The position numbers were made by a program, and so were the translations under genes. A stretch of DNA of 64,000 bases. Origin: Tardiphaga alba (lineage in GTDB: Bacteria > Pseudomonadota > Alphaproteobacteria > Rhizobiales > Xanthobacteraceae). Positions 19,956 to 28,520 of this stretch are shown piece after piece; the first letter of the stretch is position 1, and the number at the start of each line of letters is the position of its first letter. The stretch is from the NCBI RefSeq assembly GCF_018279705.1, contig NZ_CP036498.1:2435001-2499000 (forward strand). The letters run 5' to 3'. Below the pieces are notes generated by a model, which saw nothing but the letters and a program-made list of their open reading frames with translations, was not told where the DNA came from and did not search any database.

Positions 19956-20309
19956 ATGAATCGGCTCTGGCGAGCCACCATCAACTCCTGGAATGGTCTC
20001 CGCTCCGGCTTTACGTCGGAGCGGGCCATTCGCGAGGAGATAGTTGCGCTTGTCCTGTCACTGCCGCTGGCTTTCCTGATAGGCACCACCATGGCCCGCC
20101 GCATCGAGATGATCGCGGTGGTGATGCTTGTCCTCACGGTCGAGCTGCTCAACACCGCTATCGAGAAACTGGCCGACCGGGTCACGATGGAGCACGATTC
20201 ACAGATTGGTCGTGTGAAGGATCTAGGCTCCGCCGCTGTCGCCATCGCGCTTCTCATCGCCGGCATGGTGTGGCTGTTCGCGCTGGGTGAGCGGGTGGGG
20301 ATGTTTTGA
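19956..20309 (+). CDS. dgkA: diacylglycerol kinase
   Basis: A 117-residue membrane kinase of the DgkA family, which returns diacylglycerol to phosphatidic acid. Three membrane helices lie at about 30-47, 52-70 and 94-112. The conserved ERAIREE, VELLNTAIEKLADRV and DLGSAAVAIAL segments carry the acidic active-site residues. It follows the DAHP synthase gene after 29 bases. Confidence 0.93.
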   Translation: MNRLWRATINSWNGLRSGFTSERAIREEIVALVLSLPLAFLIGTTMARRIEMIAVVMLVLTVELLNTAIEKLADRVTMEHDSQIGRVKDLGSAAVAIALLIAGMVWLFALGERVGMF

Positions 20310-20334
20310 TACTCGGTGGCGCGACGGCGCTCCG

Positions 20335-20475
20335 TTCACCTCCCCCGGTGCGAAGCGAAGCTTCGCTAGAGGGGGGAGGTCGCCGCGTCTTCGCGGCGGG
20401 AGAGGGGGAGCCACACACTCCGATGTCATGTGTGGCGCCCCCTCTCCCTAACCCTCCCCCGGTTGGGGGAGGGGA
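20335..20475. repeat. intergenic palindromic repeat, CTCCCCC family (copy B)
   Basis: The left part has TTCACCTCCCCC, an AAGCGAAGCTTCGCT stem and GGGGGGAGG. The right part has CCCCCTCTCCC and CCCTCCCCC-GGTT-GGGGGAGGGG, a tight hairpin. It occupies the dgkA-nadE gap and shares its layout with the copies at 15011, 31304 and 31709. Confidence 0.75.
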
Positions 20476-20555
20476 CGCAGCGGAGCTCGTTGCGACATGT
20501 GAGCGATACATTGTCAGTGGTTGCGAACCACCAGCCCAGAGGCTTCAATATCCCC

Positions 20556-22304
20556 ATGACAAATACCCGCTTCACCATCACGCTGGCCCAGCTCAATCCG
20601 ACCGTGGGCGACATCGCCGGCAATGCCGAGAAAGCACGCAAGGCGCGCGCTCAGGCAAAAGCCGACAGTGCCGATGTCGTCGTGCTGCCCGAACTCTTCA
20701 TTGCCGGCTATCCGCCGGAAGACCTCGTGCTCAAGCCGGCTTTCCAGATGGCCTGCCGGGCCGAGGTGGAGGCGCTTGCCCGCGAGACCGCCGATGGTGG
20801 CCCGGCGATGCTGGTCGGCACGCCCTGGGTCGATGGCGGCAAACTCTACAATGCCTGCGCGCTGCTCGATGGCGGCCGCATTGCGGCGATCCGCTTCAAG
20901 GTGAACCTTCCCAATTACGGCGTGTTCGACGAGAAGCGCGTGTTCGCCCGCGGCTCGGTGTCCGGGCCCGTCACCATTCGCGGCCTGCGCGTCGGCGTGC
21001 CGATCTGCGAAGACACCTGGATGGAAGAGTCCGCCGACTATGAGGACGTGGTCGAGACGCTGACCGAGACCGGCGCCGAAATCCTGATCGTGCCGAATGG
21101 CTCGCCCTATGCCCGCGGCAAGAATGATCTGCGTTTGTCCGTGCAGGTCGCGCGCGTCACCGAGAGTCATCTGCCTCTGGTCTATCTCAATCAGGTCGGC
21201 GGCCAGGACGAACTGGTGTTCGACGGCGCATCGTTCGTTTTGAACGGCGACCGCTCGCTCGCCGTGCAGCTGCCGTCCTTCACTGAGAACATCACCACCA
21301 TCACGTTTGAGAAGACGAACGACGTCTGGCGCTGCAGCGGCCCGATCGCAAAACTGCCCAAGGGAGACGAGGGCGACTATGCCGCCTGCGTGCTCGGCCT
21401 GCGCGACTACGTCAACAAGAACGGTTTCCCCGGCGTGCTGATGGGCATTTCCGGCGGCATCGATAGCGCGCTGTGCGCAGCGATCGCAGTCGATGCGCTC
21501 GGTGCCGATCGCGTGCGTGGCATCATGCTTCCATTCCGTTACACGGCGCAGGTGTCGCTCGACGATGCCGACAAGCTCGCGAAGGCGTTCGGCTTCCGGT
21601 ACGAGATACTGCCTATCGCTGATGCTGTGAACGGTTTTGAGAAGATCCTCGCCGAGACCTTTAAGGGCTATGAGCGCGATATCACCGAAGAGAACCTGCA
21701 GGCCCGAACCCGCGGCACGCTGTTGATGGCGGTGTCGAACAAGACTGGCGCCATGGTCGTGACGACCGGCAACAAGTCGGAAATGTCGGTGGGCTATGCC
21801 ACGCTCTATGGCGACATGAATGGCGGCTTCAATCCGATCAAGGATCTCTACAAGACCCAGGTGTTCCGCATCTCGACGCTGCGCAACTCATGGAAGCCCG
21901 AAGGCGCTATGGGCCCGGATGGCGAGGTGATCCCGAACAACATCATCATCCGACCGCCGACCGCGGAGCTGCGCGAAAACCAGACCGACCAGGACTCGCT
22001 GCCGCCTTACGAGATCCTCGACGCCATCCTCGAACGCCTCGTCGAACGCGAGCAGCCGTTGTCCGAGATCGTTGCCGATGGTTTCGAGAAGGACGTGGTG
22101 ACGCGCATCGATCGGCTGTTGAACATCGCCGAATACAAGCGTCGTCAGGCCGCGCCGGGCGTGAAGGTCACGCGCAAGAACTTTGGCCGCGACCGTCGCT
22201 ATCCCATCACCAACCGTTTTCGCGATCTGGCCCAGCCACTGCCGAAGCCGGACGAAGATCTTATCACGCGACCGGGCAAGGGGACGAGCGAAGCTTTCGA
22301 ATAG
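20556..22304 (+). CDS. nadE: glutamine-hydrolysing NAD+ synthase
   Basis: Makes NAD from nicotinic acid adenine dinucleotide, using glutamine as nitrogen donor. It is 582 residues from the ATG at 20556; upstream in-frame sequence is repeat DNA. The N-terminal nitrilase-type glutaminase shows the E-K-C triad Glu46 (VLPELF), Lys115 and Cys151 (PICEDTW). The C-terminal synthetase has the PP-loop SGGIDS at 299-304 and NKSEMSVGYATLYGDMNGGF. Both halves are intact. Confidence 0.96.
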   Translation: MTNTRFTITLAQLNPTVGDIAGNAEKARKARAQAKADSADVVVLPELFIAGYPPEDLVLKPAFQMACRAEVEALARETADGGPAMLVGTPWVDGGKLYNACALLDGGRIAAIRFKVNLPNYGVFDEKRVFARGSVSGPVTIRGLRVGVPICEDTWMEESADYEDVVETLTETGAEILIVPNGSPYARGKNDLRLSVQVARVTESHLPLVYLNQVGGQDELVFDGASFVLNGDRSLAVQLPSFTENITTITFEKTNDVWRCSGPIAKLPKGDEGDYAACVLGLRDYVNKNGFPGVLMGISGGIDSALCAAIAVDALGADRVRGIMLPFRYTAQVSLDDADKLAKAFGFRYEILPIADAVNGFEKILAETFKGYERDITEENLQARTRGTLLMAVSNKTGAMVVTTGNKSEMSVGYATLYGDMNGGFNPIKDLYKTQVFRISTLRNSWKPEGAMGPDGEVIPNNIIIRPPTAELRENQTDQDSLPPYEILDAILERLVEREQPLSEIVADGFEKDVVTRIDRLLNIAEYKRRQAAPGVKVTRKNFGRDRRYPITNRFRDLAQPLPKPDEDLITRPGKGTSEAFE

Positions 22305-22310
22305 CGCCGC

Positions 22311-22406
22311 AGCCGTAGGGCGGATGAGCGAAGCGTAATCCGCCGGCCGAGCTCATAACTGAAACTCCGCGGCGGATTACTGCTTCGCCTGATCCGTCCT
22401 ACGGCT
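22311..22406. repeat. intergenic palindrome, GCGGATTA family (copy A)
   Basis: AGCCGTAGGGCGGATGAGCG on the left is mirrored by the right end CGCCTGATCCGTCCTACGGCT. An inner arm TAATCCGCC pairs with GGCGGATTA. Copy B at 24044 shares the core TAATCCGCCGGCCGA followed by GAAACTCCGCGGCGGAT. Together the two copies bracket the VOC and CoA-transferase genes. Confidence 0.85.
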
Positions 22407-22421
22407 GATGGAGGACACCCC

Positions 22422-22802
22422 ATGTCGCGTGCAGCTTCTGTCGGCGCGTTCGCCATCGTACCGAGCAACGATCTCAAGATCGCCGTCGCATTCTGGGAGC
22501 GGCTGGGTTTCGCACGCGCAGGCGGCGAGGGTGACTATGTCATCATGGCCGGATGGAATTGCGAGGTGCATGTGACGCAAGCGGGCGATGGTCCGTGGCG
22601 CGTGCCGGAAGCCAATCCCTTCGGCGTGTTCATTCGCACGCCCGATGTCGATGCCATCGCCGCACGGGTTGATGATCTGATCATCCGTCCCGGCGGCATC
22701 CTGCGCCACCGCGAATGGGGCATGTATGAAGTCGGCATCAACGGTCCCGATGGCCTGCTGGTCCGGATCGGATGGCCGTCGGATTTGATGAAAGCGGAGT
22801 AG
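22422..22802 (+). CDS. VOC-family (glyoxalase/bleomycin-resistance-like) protein
   Basis: A 126-residue single-domain VOC protein. The paired beta-alpha-beta modules are visible: VGAFAIVPSNDLKIAVAFWERLGFA (first module, about 6-31) and NPFGVFIRTPDVDAIAARVD with the later EWGMYEVGINGPDGLLVRIG (second). His/Glu positions for a metal site exist, but the substrate is not predictable. It is the only gene between the repeat at 22311 and the convergent CoA transferase. Confidence 0.75.
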   Translation: MSRAASVGAFAIVPSNDLKIAVAFWERLGFARAGGEGDYVIMAGWNCEVHVTQAGDGPWRVPEANPFGVFIRTPDVDAIAARVDDLIIRPGGILRHREWGMYEVGINGPDGLLVRIGWPSDLMKAE

Positions 22803-22824
22803 TCAGCCGCCCTGTGCGATCACG

Positions 22825-24018
22825 CTATCCCACCACACCGGCTTTGCGGAGTTGGGCAATGTCGTCGGCGCTGCGTCCGATGCCGGCCAGCACCTCATCC
22901 GTATGCGCACCGAGCGCCGGACCCTGCCACTTCACTTCGCCCGGCGTTTCCGAAAGCTTTGGCGAAATGCCGGGCATCTTCACTTCAGTGCCGCCCGGCA
23001 GCGTGGCCGGCAGTATCATGTCGCGTGCGATGAAATGCGGATCGCTGACGATATCGGCCACCGAATAGATGCGGCCTGACGGCACATCCGCAGCTTCCAG
23101 TGCGTCGAGCACGGCGTCCATGCCGAGCGTGCCGGTCCAGTCCGAGATCGCCTGATCGATCATGGCCGTCTGCGGCACGCGACCATCATTATGGGCGAGG
23201 GCTGGATCGTTTGCGAGATCGGGGCGCCCGATCACATTCATCAAGCGCTTGAAGATCGCATTGCTGTTGCCGGCGATGACGGCATATTGGCCGTCCGCGG
23301 TCTCATAGGTGTTGGACGGCGTGATGCCCGGCAACGAGCCGCCCGAGCGCGTGCGGATCTGTCCGTCCAGCGCATATTCCGGCACCGTGCTTTCCATCAT
23401 GTTGAACACGCTCTCATAGAGCGAGACATCGACGATCTGTCCGCCGCCTTGTCCGGTCTTCACGCGGAGCAGCGACATCAACGCGCCCATCACGCCATGC
23501 AGCGAGGCGAGGCTGTCGCCGATGGAAACGCCGACGCGGGCGGGCGGCGCATCGGGGCTGCCGGTGGTGTAGCGCAGCCCGCCCATCGCTTCACCGATGG
23601 CGCCGAAGCCGGATTTGTCACGATAGGGGCCGGTCTGGCCGAAGCCTGAAATGCGCACCAGCGTCAGGTTGGGATTGAGCTTTGACAGCACGTCCCAGCC
23701 GAGCCCGAGCTTCTCCATGCCGCCGGGCTTGAAATTCTCGATGACGACATCGGCGGAGGCCGCGAGATCGCGCGCGATCGCAAGGCCCTCAGGAGACTTC
23801 AGATCGAGTGCGATCGACTTCTTGTTGCGCGACTGCAGATACCACCACACCGACGTGCCTTGATGCAGCTTGCGCCAGGTGCGCAGGGGATCGCCCGATC
23901 CGGGTTGTTCGATCTTGATGACCTCGGCGCCGAATTCCGCGAACAGCCTCGCTGCGAAGGGCGCTGCGATCAAGGTACCGAATTCGACGACGCGAATGCC
24001 CGCGAGTGGTCCGCTCAC
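22825..24018 (-). CDS. CaiB/BaiF-family CoA transferase
   Basis: A type III CoA transferase of 397 residues. The GTG at 24018 is chosen: GGGGGAT lies before it and the family begins at SGPLAGIRVVEFG, whereas the longer open frame to 24087 reads into a repeat. Motifs: VEFGTLIAAPFAARLFAEFGA, RNKKSIALDLKS, ENFKPGGMEKLGL, and SIGDSLASLHG holding the catalytic aspartate. The acyl substrate cannot be inferred; there is no acyl-CoA dehydrogenase or ligase next to it. Confidence 0.88.
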   Translation of the reverse strand: MSGPLAGIRVVEFGTLIAAPFAARLFAEFGAEVIKIEQPGSGDPLRTWRKLHQGTSVWWYLQSRNKKSIALDLKSPEGLAIARDLAASADVVIENFKPGGMEKLGLGWDVLSKLNPNLTLVRISGFGQTGPYRDKSGFGAIGEAMGGLRYTTGSPDAPPARVGVSIGDSLASLHGVMGALMSLLRVKTGQGGGQIVDVSLYESVFNMMESTVPEYALDGQIRTRSGGSLPGITPSNTYETADGQYAVIAGNSNAIFKRLMNVIGRPDLANDPALAHNDGRVPQTAMIDQAISDWTGTLGMDAVLDALEAADVPSGRIYSVADIVSDPHFIARDMILPATLPGGTEVKMPGISPKLSETPGEVKWQGPALGAHTDEVLAGIGRSADDIAQLRKAGVVG

Positions 24019-24043
24019 TTTTGTATCCCCCAACGTTATTTTC

Positions 24044-24136
24044 GTAGAGCGGATTAGCCGAAGGCGTAATCCGCCGGCCGAATTCAAAATTGAAACTCCG
24101 CGGCGGATGACGGCTTCGCCTCATCCGCCCTACGGC
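24044..24136. repeat. intergenic palindrome, GCGGATTA family (copy B)
   Basis: GTAGAGCGGATTAGCCGAAG on the left is mirrored by CTTCGCCTCATCCGCCCTAC on the right, with the same inner TAATCCGCC / GGCGGAT arms as the copy at 22311. It lies directly upstream of the CoA-transferase start and seven bases from the DUF2865 stop. Confidence 0.85.
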
Positions 24137-24142
24137 AAAGCA

Positions 24143-25324
24143 CTACTGCTTCGTATTGTTCGGCAGGAATTGTGGGCCGACCTGACGGATCTGGCCGGGA
24201 TTGCCGGGCGCTGCAGGTTGCGCCGGTGTCGCGGCGGGAGCTGCCTGCGCAGGCGCCGCGTTCTTCTTCAGCGCAGCCGGCGTGCCCTTCTGCGGCTGCG
24301 ACATCTGCTTGGCGCGTTCCTCGGTGACGATGACGTCGCCGGCGGCCTGCGCCGCGGCCTTGTCATCGATGTTCTTCAGCGCGTCGGACCAGGTCTGACC
24401 CTGCGCCTTGCACGAGCAGGACGGGTTGAATTCGGTGCGATACTTGAACGCATTCGGCGATGACGAGTAGGGCTGGCCCGAGATCGAGACCGCGGCATTC
24501 ATGTCTTCGCCGGGATTGCGATAGGTGTAGAGATTGGCGTCCGAGGCCGGGCACTGCGCCTTGCAGGCGCGCTCGTCATCGGCGAAGCGCGCCGGGATCG
24601 TGGTGAAGGAAATCGGGAAATAGAAGCCGTCGCAGGTACGCACGCAGACGGTGCGGAACGTGCCCTGCGGCACCGCGCTCATCATGTCGCCGCCCGACGG
24701 GATATCGCCGGGGCTGGATTCATTGTTGCCGAACAGATTGCTGAGAAAGCCGCCGGGGCCGGAATTCTGCTGCTGCTGGCGTGCAGCAGCAGCATATTGC
24801 GGGCCGCAATTGTTCTGCGCGAGTGCCAGCAACACCGAGCGGCGCTGGCTGTCGCGATCCGAACTGCCGGGCGTGCCCACGCGCAGGCGCTCGAGGCTCG
24901 TGGTCATCTGATCGAGATTGCCACGCATCTGCTGGATCTGGTTGTTCACCGGGCCGCATTGCGCGGACTGGCCGGAAAACAGCGAGAAGAAGCCCGAGGA
25001 GTCGCAGCCCATGCGCCGGGCCTGCTGGGTGACGCGATCGAGCTCGCTTTGCTGGCGGCTGACGGAGTCTTCGTAGCGACGGATCTGGTCGGCGCGCGCG
25101 GGATCGAGGCCGTTGCCGCGATCAATGCTGCTCAGTTGCGCTTCGAGACGTCCGCACATCGGATTGGCGGATTGCTGCTGCTGCGCCTGGCCGGGCGGAT
25201 AGACCTGTGCGGGGTAGGGCGGCGCGCCTTGGGCGACAGCGTCGCCATTCGATGCGGTGACGCCGACCAATGCGGCGCAGATGATGGCCCAGCGGGAAAG
25301 AGTGGCAGTCACAGGTTCAGACAT
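24143..25324 (-). CDS. DUF2865 domain-containing secreted protein
   Basis: A 393-residue exported protein. The ATG at 25324 gives a signal peptide ending near DAVAQG (about 31). A coiled-coil stretch (about 60-140, QSELDRVTQQARRMGC onwards) is followed by the Cys-rich DUF2865 core: RTVCVRTCDGFYFPISFTT, DDERACKAQCPASD and PSCSCKAQGQTW. The C-terminus (about 350-393) is Ala/Pro/Gln-rich. The cysteines are spaced as if disulfide-bonded in the periplasm. Function unknown; the family is largely restricted to Hyphomicrobiales. Confidence 0.8.
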   Translation of the reverse strand: MSEPVTATLSRWAIICAALVGVTASNGDAVAQGAPPYPAQVYPPGQAQQQQSANPMCGRLEAQLSSIDRGNGLDPARADQIRRYEDSVSRQQSELDRVTQQARRMGCDSSGFFSLFSGQSAQCGPVNNQIQQMRGNLDQMTTSLERLRVGTPGSSDRDSQRRSVLLALAQNNCGPQYAAAARQQQQNSGPGGFLSNLFGNNESSPGDIPSGGDMMSAVPQGTFRTVCVRTCDGFYFPISFTTIPARFADDERACKAQCPASDANLYTYRNPGEDMNAAVSISGQPYSSSPNAFKYRTEFNPSCSCKAQGQTWSDALKNIDDKAAAQAAGDVIVTEERAKQMSQPQKGTPAALKKNAAPAQAAPAATPAQPAAPGNPGQIRQVGPQFLPNNTKQ

Positions 25325-25547
25325 CCGGTCAATGAACGAGACAATCGGCAGGTCGCAGCGAGACAGCATGATCCCGGTCGCGACCCGCGCCGTCATTGCC
25401 ATACATAGGCGATGAAAATGCGGCACGAACACCGTTTCCATAGCCGCTTCCGGCCGTGGGGTCACGCCGATTCAGGTGCCCCACGATGGCCGCAGGCGCG
25501 ACGCGTGGATGCCGCACCAACTACGCGCAAAAATAGTGGTTCAAGCG

Positions 25548-25856
25548 TCAGCGCTGGCAGGTAATGGCGATGAATTCGTCGCATTTGCCGCCCTGGCACA
25601 GGCCGCCCTGCGACGAGACGGAGCCGGTCACTTCATCGGGATCGACCCGGCGATAGGAGACTGCCTGCGTGAATGAGCGCGTCTTGCAATAAGACAAAGC
25701 CGCGTGCGCCCCGCATTTCTCGCCCTTGGCGAGGCACTGGTCGATGCCATAGCCGTCGGACTGGTTGGCGACGATGAAGACACGGGAATCGGCGAACGCG
25801 GCCGAAGATGCGACCGCGACAAAAGCGGCGGTCAGAACAGCTGAAATGACTTTCAT
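25548..25856 (-). CDS. small secreted cysteine-containing protein, unknown
   Basis: A 102-residue protein from the ATG at 25856 with a good signal peptide (cleavage after SSAAFA, about residue 22). The mature part, starting DSRVFIVANQSDGYGIDQCL, has six cysteines (CL, KCG, YCK, LCQ, KCD, TCQ), so three disulfides are possible. I do not recognise the family; similar small secreted proteins are common in Bradyrhizobium relatives. Confidence 0.65.
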   Translation of the reverse strand: MKVISAVLTAAFVAVASSAAFADSRVFIVANQSDGYGIDQCLAKGEKCGAHAALSYCKTRSFTQAVSYRRVDPDEVTGSVSSQGGLCQGGKCDEFIAITCQR

Positions 25857-26167
25857 AACCCACCAAGTGAATGAGGAACTCGCCCTCACTCGATAAACTC
25901 TAATGGTTAACAAGGGTTAACCACGGTGGCGGGGTAGGCAGCGAATAAGGCTGAAATGTGCCGGGCGCGAGCGTTTTCAGGGGAGGATGCGGTTGCATGG
26001 CGCCGCTTGACGCGCTCGGGGCCTGCCGCATGGTGCCGCCATGAGCGGTTTCCTCGCCATTTGTACCATTTGCCGCGAGATTACGAGCTAGCGATTCGCT
26101 GGCTGAGGCCGTCTTTTCTCATTCCAGAGATACCCAGACGCCCGGCCGACCAGCCGATGGATGTTCC
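25857..26167. other. divergent intergenic region upstream of cysS
   Basis: These 311 bases separate a reverse-strand secreted protein gene from cysS, so both promoters should lie here. The one structured element I see is GGTTAAC-AAGG-GTTAACC at 25905-25922, a 7-bp inverted repeat with TTAA halves spaced by six. Short open frames here show no protein-like composition. Confidence 0.5.
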
Positions 26168-27822
26168 ATGGAACTGCGCCTTTACGATACCCTGACCCGC
26201 GAGAAACGGGTCTTCACGCCGATCTATGCCGACAATGTGCGGCTGTATGTCTGCGGCCCCACGGTCTACGACTTCGCCCATATCGGCAATGCGCGGCCGG
26301 TCATCGTCTTCGATGTGCTGTTCCGCCTGCTGCGTCACGTCTATGGCGAGAGCCACGTCACTTATGTGCGCAACATCACGGACGTCGACGACAAGATCAA
26401 CAATCGCGCGCTCCGCGATTATCCCGGCCTGCCGCTGAACGAGGCGATCCGCAAGGTCACCGAGAAGACTGCCGATCAATTCCAGGCCGACGTGAAGGCG
26501 CTCGGTTGCTTGCCGCCGACGCATCAGCCGCGCGCGACCGAATTCGTGCTGCCGCGGCCGGACGGCAAGTCCGACATGGTGACGCTGATCAAGGAGTTGA
26601 TCGCGCGCGGCCATGCCTATGAAGCGGCAGGCGAAGTGCTGTTCGATACGCAATCGATGCCGGATTACGGTGCACTGTCGGGCCGCAAGCTGGAAGACCA
26701 GCAGGCCGGCGCGCGCGTCGCCGTCGATGCGCACAAGAAGCATCCGACCGATTTCGTGCTATGGAAGCAGTCGTCACCCGAAGAGCCCGGCTGGGACAGT
26801 CCGTGGGCCGGGGGCGGCCCGGCTGGCATATCGAATGCTCGGCCATGTCGGCGGCTTATCTCGGCGCCACTTTCGACATTCACGGCGGTGGTCTCGACCT
26901 CATCTTCCCGCATCATGAAAACGAGATCGCCCAGTCGCGTTGCGCCCATGGCACGCATGCGATGGCGAATTACTGGATGCATAACGGCTTCCTGCAGGTC
27001 GAAGGCGAGAAGATGTCGAAGAGCCTCGGCAACTTTTTCACCATCCGCGACTTGCTGAATGACTGGCCGGGCGAAGTTCTGCGCCTGAACATGCTGAAAA
27101 CTCACTATCGTTCGCCAATCGACTGGACTGTTAAAGGTTTGGAAGAGGCGCAGGTTCGTCTCAGCAACTGGGCGGAGTTCGCGGCCGAAAGAGTTGGCGA
27201 TACTTTAAATAAGAAGCTCTTCGACACCGCAGTTAAGCATCTGATGGATGATCTGAACGTTCAGCCGGTTTTGCATACGCTGGATGAGACGGTCAAAAAG
27301 CCAAAGCCATCCGACCGCGATAGATACACGGTCTTTCGAATTCTCAAACTTTTAGGTTTTTCGGGTGGGAAGAATCACGTTTCCCAACTTGCAAGCCATC
27401 TCAATGGCGCACTCGCGCAACTAGCTTTCATTTCCCCTAATGAATGGCGAAATTTGGCGGTGGAGATATTGAGGCAGCCCGACCTGAAGAATGGTAGGGC
27501 TCGTCCGGCCGCAAGAGTGATTGCAGCTCTGCTAGCTCTTCAAGAACGCACCCCGGAGTTAGTGAGGCTTATCGAGCCAGCCAAGCCATCGCCGCGAGTG
27601 TTTGAGCTGTTCGAGCTAGCTATGAATCGTTCGGAAGTGGAAGAGGACGAGCTGACAATAGCTGCGAAAAAACTTGTGGCGCTCAGAAGTGAAGCTCGAG
27701 CCAATAGAGATTTCGCTGAATCTGATCGTTTGCGAGATGAGCTTGCAGCTATGGGAATCTCCATCAAAGATGGCAAAGACGCTGAGGGCAAACCCATCAC
27801 CACATGGGAGATCGCGCGATGA
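26168..27822 (+). CDS. cysS: cysteinyl-tRNA synthetase, frameshifted, with atypical 3' half
   Basis: Charges tRNA-Cys. The N-terminal part is orthodox: [20 protein letters not shown] (zinc Cys and HIGH-like HIGN), ITDVDDKI, then after a break [17 protein letters not shown] and KMSKSLGNF (KMSKS loop). At about 26805 the frame is lost: three Gs stand where four are needed for the family sequence [11 protein letters not shown]. Downstream coding continues in frame to 27822. After about 27110 the DNA drops to roughly 43-55% GC per 60-base line and uses TTA codons. The anticodon-side region is about 90 residues longer than usual before the normal [17 protein letters not shown] ending. Corrected length is about 550 residues against about 460 in the family. 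Confidence 0.85.
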
Positions 27823-27932
27823 GCCGTCCTGACACGCCGTTTCCAAAGCACTGGAAATATTACATCGTCCTGAAATGGGCCTTGATCGTCGGCGCCATCG
27901 CGCTGGCATTGAAGCTCGTGGGTTATTGGTGA
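27819..27932 (+). CDS. 37-residue membrane protein coupled to cysS
   Basis: The ATG overlaps the cysS stop in an ATGA arrangement, which suggests translational coupling. The peptide starts [20 protein letters not shown] and continues as a single hydrophobic helix (about 15-36) ending GYW. Base composition returns to the high-GC norm here. It ends in a GGTGA that overlaps a possible GTG start of the next gene. The product is unknown. Confidence 0.55.
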   Translation: MSRPDTPFPKHWKYYIVLKWALIVGAIALALKLVGYW

Positions 27933-27937
27933 GTGTG

Positions 27938-28432
27938 ATGGCTAGCCAAAACGCCAAGCCTGGCCTGCGTCCGTTCCTGCCTGAAGACACCGCGATTGCT
28001 GCGGCAATCTATGTGGCGTCGATCGCGGAATTGACCGGTGACGATTACAGCGAAGGGCAGCAGGAAGCCTGGGCGCAAGCCGGCGATGACGAGGAGAAAT
28101 TCGGCAAGCGTCTCGCATCGCAGCTGACGCTGATCGCGACGCTCGACGCCATTCCGGTCGGCTTCGCGTCGCTGAAGGGCGCCGATCACATCGATCTGCT
28201 CTATGTGCATCCAAATGCGGTGCTGAAGGGCGTTGCCTCCACATTGATCGATGCGCTGGAGAAGCTCGCCGGTGCGCGTGGTGCGACAGCACTCACCGTG
28301 GATGCCAGCGACACAGCGCTCGAATTCTTCATGAAGCGCGGCTATGTGGCGACCCAGCGCAACAGCGTGCCGCTGCATGACGAGTGGCTTGCGAATACGA
28401 CGATGAAGAAGGCGCTGGGCGCAGGTTCGTAG
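27938..28432 (+). CDS. GNAT-family N-acetyltransferase
   Basis: A 164-residue GNAT protein. RPFLPEDTAIAAAIYVASI is the first strand and helix, and IDLLYVHPNAVLKGVASTLIDALEKLA is the acetyl-CoA pyrophosphate loop (a variant of Q/RxxGxG/A). ALEFFMKRGYVATQRNSV closes the domain. The start may be the ATG at 27938 or an upstream GTG at 27929 that overlaps the stop of the small membrane gene, so cysS and these two genes probably form an operon. The substrate is unknown. Confidence 0.8.
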   Translation: MASQNAKPGLRPFLPEDTAIAAAIYVASIAELTGDDYSEGQQEAWAQAGDDEEKFGKRLASQLTLIATLDAIPVGFASLKGADHIDLLYVHPNAVLKGVASTLIDALEKLAGARGATALTVDASDTALEFFMKRGYVATQRNSVPLHDEWLANTTMKKALGAGS

Positions 28433-28519
28433 CCTGCATGGAGCGTAGCGCAATGCAGGGACCAGCGAGAATGTCGAAGCGCTTGTCCCCGGATTTCGCT
28501 TCGCTCCATCCGGGCTACG
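28428..28519. repeat. intergenic palindrome, CCGGGCTACG family (copy A)
   Basis: CGTAGCCTGCATGGAGCG on the left is mirrored by CGCTCCATCCGGGCTACG on the right. The central part holds TGTCCCCGGATTTCGC. It overlaps the last codons of the GNAT gene and stops one base before the LOG stop codon. Copy B is at 43006. Confidence 0.8.
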
Positions 28520-28520
28520 C

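Noticed and set aside
25956..26195. 79-codon frame upstream of cysS
   Set aside because: It runs into the cysS start, lacks a ribosome site and reads like noncoding sequence.
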